From: Corynebacterium freiburgense
Lineage (GTDB): Bacteria > Actinomycetota > Actinomycetes > Mycobacteriales > Mycobacteriaceae
Assembly: GCF_030408815.1 (NCBI RefSeq)
Contig: NZ_CP047355.1
Location: forward strand, 2,294,001-2,358,000
DNA: 64,000 bases
Reading direction: 5' to 3'
Position numbers and translations under genes: made by a program. The notes under the pieces are model-generated. The model was not told where the DNA came from. It searched no databases and worked only from the letters and a program-made list of their open reading frames with translations. Shown here in pieces: positions 22,022-30,093 of the stretch (its first letter is position 1; each line of letters starts with the position of its first letter).

Positions 22022-22617
22022 TTATTTAGATTTTGTATCGCTGTTGTTTGCGGTACGGGATCTAAGTGTACATATTGTGCAAACAGATACCTAGTTGGGG
22101 GTCACTTAAGCAATAAAGTCGCTGGTCAAAGCGTTTTTAAAAACACCCTCTCGGCCACGCTACGACATAAAAGTTTGTCTTGTTTTTACGTTTCTGCACC
22201 CCGCATAATCCGATTGCCTACTTCAGGTTTAAGAAGGTTGAGAACATCTCAAAACGAGCTACCCCCGCCGACCGGAAAACCAACATTCTTGAGTCATTTT
22301 TAAATAACGAAACCACCGTTGGGTGTTTTCTTCGGCCCCCTCACCCCAGAGGGTCGTGACCTGAGCAAAAAATATAAATCCCCTAAAAACGGGCACAGAC
22401 AAAAGGTTCTATAGGAACTATCAACAAAAATCCTACTTGACAGATTCATCTTTTATGTTAAAGGCGCACATTGGTTCATATCCAGGTCCATCACTTTTGA
22501 TTCTAGAAAAGCACATTTGCGTACATTTTTCGCGTTACACATTCAGCAAAAGCGTAACCTTGAAATATAACGCCTTACCAGCGCGATTTATCACCCATCC
22601 CCCGCGGGTGGATTGGC
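22022..22617. other. Gene-free region between tRNA-Pro and tRNA-Gly
   Basis: About 600 bases. No credible gene, RNA or repeat was recognised. It should hold the promoter of tRNA-Pro. Confidence 0.4.
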
Positions 22618-22660
22618 ATAAAAAAAGTCCTCCACTGCGATAGTTCTTTGCAGTGAAGGA
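22618..22660 (-). terminator. Terminator of tRNA-Gly
   Basis: On the minus strand, TCCTTCACTGC pairs with GCAGTGGAGGA (one mismatch) across a short loop and is followed by CTTTTTTTA, an intrinsic terminator directly after tRNA-Gly. Confidence 0.75.
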
Positions 22661-22661
22661 G

Positions 22662-22736
22662 TGGAGGGAACGACGGGAATCGAACCCGCGTCTTCAGCTT
22701 GGAAGGCTGAGGTATTAGCCACTATACGACGTTCCC
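22662..22736 (-). tRNA. tRNA-Gly (anticodon TCC)
   Basis: Cloverleaf on the minus strand. Acceptor GGGAACG/CGTTCCC, discriminator T, and an encoded CCA (22662-22664). The anticodon stem TCAGC/GCTGA holds loop CTTCCAA with anticodon TCC. The T-arm contains GGTTCGATTCC. Confidence 0.95.
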
Positions 22737-22934
22737 TGAACGTTTACTTTCGTAACGCTCGGCAGCCAACGTTACACGCTTGAGATGAATATGCCAAATC
22801 CCCAGGAAAATTTGACGGTCTCTCATTTGGGGGTAGCGCCTCTATATGTGATTTTACTCACTTAATAGGTTTGAATTCTTGGTTTTTTTCTAAATTTTCA
22901 TGCTTTCACTTATGACCCAATTGTGTCTTCACGT

Positions 22935-22940
22935 AATGTA
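22935..22940 (+). promoter_or_regulatory. Possible -10 box of a leaderless transcript
   Basis: TAATGT ends 6 bases before ATG 22947. There is no ribosome binding site before that ATG. In corynebacteria a TANNNT box at this distance usually means that transcription starts at the A of the ATG. A weak -35 (ATGACC) lies about 17-20 bases upstream. Confidence 0.4.
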
Positions 22941-22946
22941 CCCCCC

Positions 22947-23189
22947 ATGCAACCGAAGATCATTGACGCCGATACCGGCACCGAACTCTGGACCGCCATT
23001 GAGTGCGCCACATTTTCTGGCACCGCTCGCGGTACTTTCACTAGCTATGCCGGCCGAGGCCGTGCACCAAAACCTGTAGCCAAACTTCATGGACTCACCT
23101 TGTGGGATTCCAATACCGTCCGCGAATGGACGGATGAACGCCGCGAAAAAGCGCGCCGACGTGCCGCTGAGCTCGCCGGAGAAAGTTAA
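22947..23189 (+). CDS. Small excisionase/AlpA-like helix-turn-helix protein
   Basis: An 80-residue protein. The order ECATFSGTARGTFTSYAGRG, then RAPKPVAKL...LTLWDSNTVREWTDER, resembles the winged helix-turn-helix of AlpA/excisionase-like proteins: a helix-turn-helix, a basic proline-rich wing, and a final W-D-x-x-x-V-x-x-W helix. It ends in a basic helix (REKARRRAAEL). It probably binds DNA, but its target is unknown. No phage or integrase genes adjoin it. ATG 22947 is preferred to GTG 22923 because of the leaderless promoter signal. Confidence 0.6.
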   Translation: MQPKIIDADTGTELWTAIECATFSGTARGTFTSYAGRGRAPKPVAKLHGLTLWDSNTVREWTDERREKARRRAAELAGES

Positions 23190-23332
23190 CCCGTACATCC
23201 TTAGACGCCGCGCCGAGCACGACTGCGCGAATGCTGGGCGGGGCGTCGTAAAGCATGCGGAACATTTCAACGTTGTAGAACGTTGTTGAGGTAGCCCCCT
23301 TTACCCAATGATTGGAAAGAGAGTTTGCCTCA

Positions 23333-24232
23333 GTGACAGCCCTCCTGCTTATTGCAATCACCATTGCCGCAGCCGTGTTTATTGTGTCGCGCAAGACCCA
23401 ATCGCACACAAAGCAGCTGGAAAGCGTCAAACTCGATGATGCCATTGCTGACGCACGGCGTTGGATTGATCGTTTAGGCTCGCAAGTCCTTACCATGGCT
23501 GGCACCGATACAGCCTCTACACAAGCCATTGCAGACGCCTCAGAGCGATTTAATGCGGCATCTTCGCAAATTAGTACCGCCACTACTGTTCGGCAAGCAG
23601 AATTGGCTCGAGAGTCCGCCCTTGAAGGACTCCACTACATCAATGCAGCCCGCGAAATCATGGGACTGCCTGCCGGCCCCGAATTGCCGCCATTGGAAGG
23701 GCAACGTACCGCTGGCAAGGTTACTGAAGAACGCACCATAACCCATGAGGGTCAACAAATCACTGCATCTCCGGTAGCAACCGCAAATACTCCTAATTAC
23801 TACCCTGGTGGCATGGTCGCCGGGCGCCCTGTTCCTGCCGGCTGGTATTCAGAACCCTGGTGGGCCAGCGCCCTACGAACAGGCATCTGGACAGCCGGCT
23901 CAGTACTCCTATTCTCCGCCATGTTTAACGGCATGGCTGGGGTTGCATACAGTGCTGCAGCATTCGAACAAGGCTATGGTGAGGGGCTTAACGACGCCGC
24001 GACAGACACCGGCGCAGCGGACCTTGGATCCAATGTGGGCGAAGGCACTGACTCTGGTGAAGGTGCTGGTGCTGACGAAGGTGCTGGTGCTGGCGCTGAA
24101 GAAGGGGGCGGGTTCTTCGATAACTTGTTCGGCGGCGATGGCGGCCAAGATAGTGGTGGATTCTTTGACGGCGGCATGTTCGGCGGAGACGGTGGTTTTG
24201 ACGGCGGTTTTGACGGCGGGGATATTTTCTAG
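23333..24232 (+). CDS. DUF1542-type membrane protein with Gly/Asp-rich tail
   Basis: A protein of 299 residues. An N-terminal membrane helix (VTALLLIAITIAAAVFIV) is followed by a helical region of about 110 residues. A second hydrophobic stretch lies near residues 190-215 (ALRTGIWTAGSVLLFSAMF), and the long C-terminal tail is made of Gly, Asp, Glu and Phe (GGDGGFDGG-type repeats), with a run of GAGADEGAGAGAEEG. The family is called DUF1542-like in corynebacteria; function is unknown. GTG 23333 is chosen because GGAAAGAGAG lies about 10 bases before it; TTG 23312 is an alternative. Confidence 0.65.
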   Translation: MTALLLIAITIAAAVFIVSRKTQSHTKQLESVKLDDAIADARRWIDRLGSQVLTMAGTDTASTQAIADASERFNAASSQISTATTVRQAELARESALEGLHYINAAREIMGLPAGPELPPLEGQRTAGKVTEERTITHEGQQITASPVATANTPNYYPGGMVAGRPVPAGWYSEPWWASALRTGIWTAGSVLLFSAMFNGMAGVAYSAAAFEQGYGEGLNDAATDTGAADLGSNVGEGTDSGEGAGADEGAGAGAEEGGGFFDNLFGGDGGQDSGGFFDGGMFGGDGGFDGGFDGGDIF

Positions 24233-24404
24233 CCGCAATACAAAAAATAAAATACTCCCTGCATGTTGGACTCTCGGACCAGTTCTTTATGTGGGGAGTT
24301 CTTTATGTGGGGTGATTTTGCCCAGTGGTTGGGCTTATGTGTTTGTTGTGTCGGTTGGGGCTGGGTGGGGATTGGTTGGTCGGGTTGGGGGGGGTGGCCG
24401 GTCT

Positions 24405-25092
24405 TTTTGGGTCTGGTTGGGCGGTGGTTGGGTGCTGGTTGGGCGCTGGTTGGGCGTGTTGTCACAGATTCCATTTTTTCGGCGGATTTTATGGAATCTG
24501 CGACACGATAGGTAGGGAACCTGTCACAGATTCCATTTTTTTCGCTGTTTTTATGGAATCTGCGACAAACCCCAGGTCAACAGTTGTGCGCAATGTTGGT
24601 TGCTGTCACAAATTCCATTTTTTCAGGCGATTTTATGGAATCCGTGACAGTAGGACTGAAAACATCACTAGTTTGATAGGGCACGCCTATCAAACACCCC
24701 GGAAAGCGGCTCGAAGGCTCGGGAAACCAGCCAACTCACCCAGGAAACCAGCTCAAACCCCCCGGGAAGCCCTGGATTTTCAGCCCACCTGCCCCGAAAT
24801 CAGGCAGATCTGACACACCCCACCACCCAGCAAAGGCAGATTTCACATCACCCACAACCCGCCACAACATTTCCCCAGCTCACACCCCCAAACCAAGATC
24901 CCACAACACAAATCTGCCGGCCTGAGCCTTTCCCAGGCCCGGCTGGGCCTTCCTATGCCTGTTCCAGACTTTCCTAAAGCCTTCCACATCCGCCTCGGGT
25001 ATCCCACCCCATATCCCAAACCCTGCCCAAACCCACCCCCCCCCAAAAAAAGCACCATAAAACAAAAACCAGTCCAACCTCCAGGGCCAAGT
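24405..25092. repeat. Composite dispersed repeat, copy 1
   Basis: A non-coding element that matches 52150-52724 along its length in the same orientation. In order it has a G/T-rich lead (GGCGCTGGTTGGGCGTG), three similar hairpins, GTAGGACTGAAAACATCACT, a short hairpin (GATAGGGC/GCCTATC), CACCCCGGAAAGCGG, two AGGCAGAT motifs, a C/A-rich part and CAAAAAAAGCACCAT before the end. Copy 1 has extra sequence in its right half relative to copy 2. It fills the gap between the DUF1542 gene and rpiB. No gene is seen inside. No terminal inverted repeats or target duplication were recognised. Confidence 0.85.
24460..24649. repeat. Three tandem hairpins TGTCACAGATTCCAT / ATGGAATCTGCGACA (copy 1)
   Basis: Arms at 24460-24474 with 24491-24505, 24522-24536 with 24553-24567, and 24604-24618 with 24635-24649. 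Each stem is 15 bp with one or two mismatches and a T-rich loop of 16 bases. Confidence 0.85.
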
Positions 25093-25093
25093 C

Positions 25094-25139
25094 AAAATCC
25101 CAGCACTTGCATACAATATAAGCAGTGTGCTGGGATTTT
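25094..25139. terminator. Terminator after rpiB
   Basis: AAAATCCCAGCAC (25094-25106) and GTGCTGGGATTTT (25127-25139) form a perfect 13-bp stem with AT-rich ends on both strands. It lies 15 bases after the rpiB stop on the minus strand. Confidence 0.75.
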
Positions 25140-25153
25140 TCTGTTACACGGTT

Positions 25154-25624
25154 CTATTCAGGTACGGCTGGAGCAATTCCAGTTTTTTCATAATCCGCAA
25201 GAATATCAATGCGCCGCTGATGGCGTTCTGCTTTGCTCCATTCTTGATCAAGGAATGCGTCCACAATAGCTAAAACTTCTTCTTGCGAATGCATCCGCCC
25301 ACCAATGCCAATAAGCTGGGCATTATTATGTTCCCGGGCAAGCCGGGCCGTCTCCTCAGACCATGCTAATGCGCAACGAGCGCCTTTGACCTTATTAGCG
25401 GCAATTTGCTCACCATTGCCAGAACCACCCAAAACAATGCCAAGTGCACCTGGATCATTGACGGTACGCAATGCCGCTTCTATACAAAACGCTGGATAAT
25501 CATCATCTGCGTCATATGTGTGAGCACCGCAATCGATAACCTCGTGTCCAATTTCCTTGAGGTGCTCAGCAATCACATTTTTCATTTCAAAACCAGCATG
25601 GTCTGCTCCAAGGTAAACGCGCAT
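25154..25624 (-). CDS. rpiB: Ribose-5-phosphate isomerase B
   Basis: A 156-residue RpiB/LacAB-fold enzyme. It starts MRVYLGADHAGFEMK with the conserved Asp-His of the active site, and has CGAHTYDADDDYP and VLGGSGNGEQIAANKVKG, the anion-binding loop; actinobacterial RpiB uses a Glu in place of the active-site Cys of other RpiB, consistent with GNGEQIA. It interconverts ribose-5-phosphate and ribulose-5-phosphate in the pentose phosphate pathway. It stands alone and has its own terminator. Confidence 0.95.
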   Translation of the reverse strand: MRVYLGADHAGFEMKNVIAEHLKEIGHEVIDCGAHTYDADDDYPAFCIEAALRTVNDPGALGIVLGGSGNGEQIAANKVKGARCALAWSEETARLAREHNNAQLIGIGGRMHSQEEVLAIVDAFLDQEWSKAERHQRRIDILADYEKTGIAPAVPE

Positions 25625-25739
25625 AATCCTAATCCTACCCGCTGTCTATAAAACTCGGAGCTTCATCACAGAATCCAACTTTCGGTTGATGTGTGTTTAT
25701 TCTTAAAGGGTAAAACTTTCTCACCCAGAGGAGCTATTC

Positions 25740-26885
25740 ATGTCCCATGCGCCAGTGGTTCGCACAGTCCGGCATGACATTAATACCAAACCGTTTATTG
25801 TAATTTGGGAGGTCACCAGGGCTTGCAGCTTGGTATGCAAGCATTGTCGGGCAGACGCCCAGCACGAACCTAATCCAAAACAGCTCACCACCGAGCAGGG
25901 CTTTGCCTTGCTGGAGAACCTAGCGTCATATGACAAGCCTCGCCCGCTGCTTGTTCTTACCGGCGGCGATCCGTTCGAGCGCGGCGATCTCGAACAATTA
26001 GTCGCTTATGGTACCGGCCTTGGGCTCAATGTTTCCCTTTCACCTTCGGTCACCCCAAAGCTCACAGTTGAACGTATTACTGGTTTGCGGGAAGCCGGGG
26101 CAAAAGCAATGTCTATGTCATTAGACGGAGCAACTGCCGCCACACACGACGCATTTCGTGGTTTTCCTGGAACATTTGAGCAAACACTCGCTATGGCGCC
26201 AGAGATCAATAAACTTGGCTACCGTTTGCAAATCAATTCCACGCTTACTCGAAGCAATATTCATGAAGCCCCTGCGCTATTAAAGCAGGTCATGGATATG
26301 GGAGCGAAAATGTGGTACGTGTTCTTTTTAGTCCCCACGGGCCGCGGAGCAGCCTTGAATTGCCTCGACCCACAAGAACGTGAGGATGTCTTACATTGGC
26401 TTGCGGATGTATCCACCCGCATTGCTATTAAAACCACAGAAGCCCCGCAATACCGGCGCGTGGTGATCCAAAATAAGCAAGGGGTACCTTTTACCGGCGG
26501 AGAGCTATACCAACAGCTCACCGAAGAGACCACCAAGCTCCTTGGTGCTCAGCCGATTAATCCGCGCCCACCGCGTGCTCCTATGGCGGTAAATTCCGGA
26601 TCAGGATTCGCATTTATTGACCATATTGGGGACGTATATCCCAATGGTTTTCTGCCCTTGCACTGTGGGAATGTTACGGAAACAGACTTCCACACTATCT
26701 ACAGCGATTCCCCGGTATTCCAAGCCTTGCGTGACCCGGATAATTGGCATGGCAAATGTAGTGTGTGCGAGTTTCATGGCGTATGTGGTGGTTCCCGTTC
26801 CACGGCTTTTGCAGTTACTGGTGATTATCGCGCATCCGACCCGACCTGCGCATATATCCCCGAGGCTTGGAAGCAGGCAAGTTAA
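25740..26885 (+). CDS. Radical SAM / SPASM protein (TIGR04053-like)
   Basis: A 381-residue protein. The radical SAM cluster motif CSLVCKHC lies at residues 30-37 (WEVTRACSLVCKHCRADA), followed by LTGGDPFERGDL. The C-terminal SPASM-like region has CGN, then CSVCEFHGVCGGSR and a final Cys in DPTCAY, enough for an extra iron-sulfur cluster. It resembles the TIGR04053 group, related to haem-d1 and AhbD-type enzymes, which is common in Actinobacteria. The substrate is unknown. GAGGAG precedes ATG 25740. It lies on the strand opposite the sactipeptide cluster, so membership in that cluster is doubtful. Confidence 0.85.
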   Translation: MSHAPVVRTVRHDINTKPFIVIWEVTRACSLVCKHCRADAQHEPNPKQLTTEQGFALLENLASYDKPRPLLVLTGGDPFERGDLEQLVAYGTGLGLNVSLSPSVTPKLTVERITGLREAGAKAMSMSLDGATAATHDAFRGFPGTFEQTLAMAPEINKLGYRLQINSTLTRSNIHEAPALLKQVMDMGAKMWYVFFLVPTGRGAALNCLDPQEREDVLHWLADVSTRIAIKTTEAPQYRRVVIQNKQGVPFTGGELYQQLTEETTKLLGAQPINPRPPRAPMAVNSGSGFAFIDHIGDVYPNGFLPLHCGNVTETDFHTIYSDSPVFQALRDPDNWHGKCSVCEFHGVCGGSRSTAFAVTGDYRASDPTCAYIPEAWKQAS

Positions 26886-26887
26886 TG

Positions 26888-26913
26888 ATGGATCACGTAA
26901 AATCGTGATCCAT
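26888..26913. promoter_or_regulatory. Perfect palindrome over a putative -10 box
   Basis: ATGGATCACG (26888-26897) and CGTGATCCAT (26904-26913) are perfect 10-base arms around TAAAAT (26898-26903). TAAAAT is a good -10 box and the ATG of the next gene follows 8 bases later, so the palindrome may be an operator on a leaderless promoter. A terminator for the preceding gene is less likely, as no T-run follows. Confidence 0.5.
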
Positions 26914-27754
26914 GAGGATGGCGGGCGCTTGTGCGTCACTAGTGGTAGTACTCGGGGTTTTGCTTCATGGATGTGCCCCGCTTCCGATCGAACCGGGTGG
27001 GCCGGCAGCCCCTGGCCCACAGTCGTTTCCGGATCTTGATGCCTTGCCGGTTAAAGGACGCGCCCCCAAAACCGGTTATGAACGGGAGCTCTTCGGCCAG
27101 GCTTGGACCGACGACGTGACCGTTGAAGGCGGCCGAAATGGTTGCGATACCAGGAATGATATTCTCCGACGTGATCTGGTTGATATTACGTTAAAGCCTG
27201 GAACCAGCGATTGCGTAGTGCTTACCGGCACATTGATCGACCCTTACACCACCCATCAAATCGCTTTCCAGCGTGGCGAGCATACTTCTCCTGCGGTACA
27301 AATCGACCATATTGTGTCCTTATCCAATGCATGGCAAACAGGTGCACAACAGCTCACGCCGGAACAACGCCGCGATTTCGCCAATGATCCCCGCAATCTT
27401 ATCGCCGTCGACGGCCCAACAAACCAGCATAAAGGCGACGGAGATGCCGCGACTTGGCTCCCACCGAATAAAGCCTTCCGTTGTGAATACATACAACGCC
27501 AAATCACTGTAAAAACCCACTATGGTTTATGGGTCACACAAGCGGAAAAAGACGCCATGGCGCGTGTATTAACCACCTGCAACACCGAGACACCTGGCGA
27601 AATACCAGCCCCCGCACCTGAAGACGAACCGCTTTATCGAAACTGCAAAGAGGCGTGGCATGCGGGCGTCGCTCCAATCCATAAAGGTCAACCCGGCTAT
27701 CGAACCGACATGGACGGCGACGGTGACGGCATCGCATGTGAACCTCGCCGATGA
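26912..27754 (+). CDS. Exported HNH nuclease lipoprotein with excalibur domain
   Basis: A 280-residue protein. The N-terminus is a lipoprotein signal (hydrophobic VVVLGVLLHGC, lipobox LLHGC at about residues 17-21). The middle is a DUF1524/HNH-type nuclease: QIDHIVSLSNAWQTGAQQLT, then NDPRNLIAVDGPTNQHKGD. The C-terminus (about residues 240-278) is an excalibur calcium-binding domain: YRNCKEAW...GYRTDMDGDGDGIACE. Such proteins are thought to degrade DNA at the cell surface; the function here is inferred. No ribosome site precedes ATG 26912, which fits a leaderless transcript; ATG 26918 is possible. The 3' end overlaps the next gene by 58 bases. Confidence 0.85.
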   Translation: MRMAGACASLVVVLGVLLHGCAPLPIEPGGPAAPGPQSFPDLDALPVKGRAPKTGYERELFGQAWTDDVTVEGGRNGCDTRNDILRRDLVDITLKPGTSDCVVLTGTLIDPYTTHQIAFQRGEHTSPAVQIDHIVSLSNAWQTGAQQLTPEQRRDFANDPRNLIAVDGPTNQHKGDGDAATWLPPNKAFRCEYIQRQITVKTHYGLWVTQAEKDAMARVLTTCNTETPGEIPAPAPEDEPLYRNCKEAWHAGVAPIHKGQPGYRTDMDGDGDGIACEPRR

Positions 27755-28548
27755 ACGCCCCGATATGCGTATCGACGCCCCACCGCTTGCGGAACCGTCG
27801 CACCAACAACGCTTAAATGCTCACCCACAATAATTCCGCCAAGAGCAATTGACACTGCCAGCGCCAAACCACCGCTGACCATGGCACTGGTGGTAAATAT
27901 TTCCACCGAAACCATGCCTATACCGAAAACAAAAGTAAGAAAAGCGCTGACCAAAAGCGATATCTTTAGCGCAGAGACCGGCAACCCAAGCACCCCTAAC
28001 ACCCATACGATCAAAAGCCCGGGAAGCAATAGAAATAAGTCATTCGGCTGCAATGACGACCCCACGTACGACGAACATAGAACCGCCGCCGCCACAAAAG
28101 CCAAATATTTCCAGTCTTTAATTCTGGCCTTCGTTGGTGGCATCGCTTTAAAAAACATCGCCAAATTAACTATGACAACAATGCACGAAAATAATGTGGG
28201 AGAAACAGGAATCACTGGCGGTACAACACCAGAAATTCGAAAAAGAATAAACGTTAGACTCGGCAAGATAAGTGCCATTGGAATAATCGTGGAAAGCGCC
28301 AATGAAATTCTTATTGGGTCCGCCTTTTGCATATGCCCCATCACCCAAAACAATACGCAATATGTTAAGCCACAAACACAGGATGCAAAAACGAAACAAC
28401 CAATCGCCGTAAACGCAACAGCAGCATTAAACTCATCAAGTGAGCGTTCCGTCGCTTGAACACGAACTGAAACCAATGACAGGATAAATGCAAATATTAT
28501 AAACCCGAAGTACTTTAGCCGCATTAGCAATCGTTTATGAGGATCCAT
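27697..28548 (-). CDS. Multi-spanning membrane protein, AlbG position in the sactipeptide cluster
   Basis: A 283-residue hydrophobic protein with about seven or eight membrane helices and a basic C-terminal tail. No known motif was recognised. It is the last gene of the cluster: its ATG lies inside the end of the M16-like gene (14-base overlap), so it is translationally coupled. In B. subtilis the last gene, albG, also encodes a membrane protein linked to subtilosin production and immunity, so the same position suggests a similar role; sequence similarity was not established. GTG 28551 is an alternative start. The 3' end overlaps the HNH-excalibur gene by 58 bases, so the true end of conserved sequence may be shorter. 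Confidence 0.6.
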   Translation of the reverse strand: MDPHKRLLMRLKYFGFIIFAFILSLVSVRVQATERSLDEFNAAVAFTAIGCFVFASCVCGLTYCVLFWVMGHMQKADPIRISLALSTIIPMALILPSLTFILFRISGVVPPVIPVSPTLFSCIVVIVNLAMFFKAMPPTKARIKDWKYLAFVAAAVLCSSYVGSSLQPNDLFLLLPGLLIVWVLGVLGLPVSALKISLLVSAFLTFVFGIGMVSVEIFTTSAMVSGGLALAVSIALGGIIVGEHLSVVGATVPQAVGRRYAYRGVHRRGSHAMPSPSPSMSVR

Positions 28549-29284
28549 CACGCAAATACCCCATAAGTAATTGAATAACCGAAAAAGGTTGCTCCAGAGC
28601 TAAACTAATATCGTGCTTTACTGTCTCCATGGCAAAAATATCTGCGTTTTTGCCATCCCACTCAGGCCCGTACAAGCCCAGTAAAAATCCCTGGAGCACC
28701 CGGTCATTTTCAATAGGACTGCTTTGTATACTGCCAGCTAGCTCGCATAATAGAAGTTGACCACTGTCAGCCAAATCTGCCTCAAGAACACAACAATCCA
28801 GGCATGCTTGGTTTCTTATTGCTTCAAGGTCATCTTGAGCAATCGCATCTAAATCTTCAGGCGAGCCTAGAAGGTTGAGGTTTTTAATCTTTTGGTAGCG
28901 GTCAATTTCCGCACGCAGAACCTTAGTTTCCGATTCCCATGCTTCGGGTGAACAGCATTGAGATAAAAATTCCTCTATATCTAATGAAAATTCAGGAGGA
29001 AGTATAAACGTAAATTGGATAGCGTGCTGAGTTGAAAACGCTTTGCATGTACCACCAACAAAATAGATTTTTTGTAGTAATTTCCTATTAGCGCGCAGTA
29101 AATAATGCTCTAAAAAGTGCAAATAATAGGGTGGTACTGAGTCACTAAAGAGCTGTAAATCAAGAATTACAACTTTCACCTCAAATGGCCAGCGAACAGT
29201 GAGCACCTTATGGTGACGGAATCCGCTAAGAAACATTGGCCCAAATTGCTGGGTTTTTTGTTGAATAAGGGTTGAAGTTTTCAT
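28535..29284 (-). CDS. M16-type zinc peptidase half, AlbF-like
   Basis: A 249-residue protein with the inverted zinc motif HFLEH (H56, E59, H60), the HxxEH of M16 peptidases, placed near the N-terminus as in that family. The block WESETKVLRAEIDRY (residues 116-130) resembles the ExER-VVLxEI helix that supplies the third zinc ligand. The chain is only one M16 half; the gene upstream could supply the other, as in split M16 heterodimers. In sbo-alb, AlbE and AlbF process the peptide, so leader removal is inferred here. ATG 29284 is chosen because it overlaps the preceding stop (ATGA). A Cys-rich patch (CLDCC) follows near residue 170. Confidence 0.65.
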   Translation of the reverse strand: MKTSTLIQQKTQQFGPMFLSGFRHHKVLTVRWPFEVKVVILDLQLFSDSVPPYYLHFLEHYLLRANRKLLQKIYFVGGTCKAFSTQHAIQFTFILPPEFSLDIEEFLSQCCSPEAWESETKVLRAEIDRYQKIKNLNLLGSPEDLDAIAQDDLEAIRNQACLDCCVLEADLADSGQLLLCELAGSIQSSPIENDRVLQGFLLGLYGPEWDGKNADIFAMETVKHDISLALEQPFSVIQLLMGYLRDGSS

Positions 29285-30081
29285 ACAAAATCCCAATGTG
29301 AATGTGCTTGTTCAAGTTCAAATTGCAGCGCTTCTGGTGTGATGGCAGCTAATGAAGCTTCAAAATATTCCGCATTCCATTCTGGATCCAGCATCCGATA
29401 GCGAAGTAAACCAGTTACTCGGAACTTAGTGGGCTGCATCCGGAAATTCAGCAGCATTGTTGCTTTTGCACCAAGGATTGAGTGTTGAATCCATGTGCCG
29501 GAATGCATTGCCTGCGCAATATTTTTTGTAATACCAGTTACGTCTTTTGGCGAGGCAAATTCGAAGCACAGCCTAAGCTGCAATGTTTGCTCATCAAGCA
29601 CTACCTGGCAGTCGTAACATTCCCCAGATTCAATCACGTGACGCAATGGTGAATATGGGTTATTGCTTTGAAAAAGGTGTGCCAAAATCCGCCAAGCCAA
29701 CAATCGTTCGACTGAAAACACTCCTAGCGGATCTAAGGTCAACATTGTTTTCTGTTGCACGGCTCCCCCACAAGCAGCGAAACTTGTTAATCCAAGCCGC
29801 GTCTTTGGAGGAGTGTAGTGGGCAAAGAACTCTTCCTCGGAAACAAATTTCAATTCTTTGCCCACAAGCTCAAGTGTCCAGGGTGGTCGTTGGCTGCCTT
29901 CACAAAAGGCTACCGAATACACTCCGGTGTAGAAATTTCCGAAGAGTGCATATCGTGTTTGCTGTAGTTGCGAACGCCAAGGGGTTTTGTATCGGTTTGA
30001 AAAATCCCTCAGTGTTGCTTCCGCATACGCTGCTTCGTGCGGAGCCAGCGGTAGATCCGAAATAAAAAGTTGGTGGTTCAT
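29281..30081 (-). CDS. AlbE-like protein, probable partner of the M16 peptidase
   Basis: A 266-residue protein without a recognised motif; it lacks HxxEH. Size, position directly before the HFLEH protein and the ATGA coupling suggest the non-catalytic partner of a split M16 peptidase, as in AlbE/AlbF pairs. This is inferred from context, not from visible homology. A glycine-rich segment GLTSFAACGGAVQQ (about residues 97-110) might correspond to the glycine-rich loop of the inactive M16 half, but this is speculative. It follows the radical SAM gene by 12 bases, with GAGG upstream of its ATG. Confidence 0.5.
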   Translation of the reverse strand: MNHQLFISDLPLAPHEAAYAEATLRDFSNRYKTPWRSQLQQTRYALFGNFYTGVYSVAFCEGSQRPPWTLELVGKELKFVSEEEFFAHYTPPKTRLGLTSFAACGGAVQQKTMLTLDPLGVFSVERLLAWRILAHLFQSNNPYSPLRHVIESGECYDCQVVLDEQTLQLRLCFEFASPKDVTGITKNIAQAMHSGTWIQHSILGAKATMLLNFRMQPTKFRVTGLLRYRMLDPEWNAEYFEASLAAITPEALQFELEQAHSHWDFV

Positions 30082-30093
30082 TATTACTTAACC

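Noticed and set aside
24843..25116. Glycine/tryptophan-rich frames on the minus strand between the DUF1542 gene and rpiB
   Set aside because: They translate the C/A-rich end of the composite repeat and show no protein family features.
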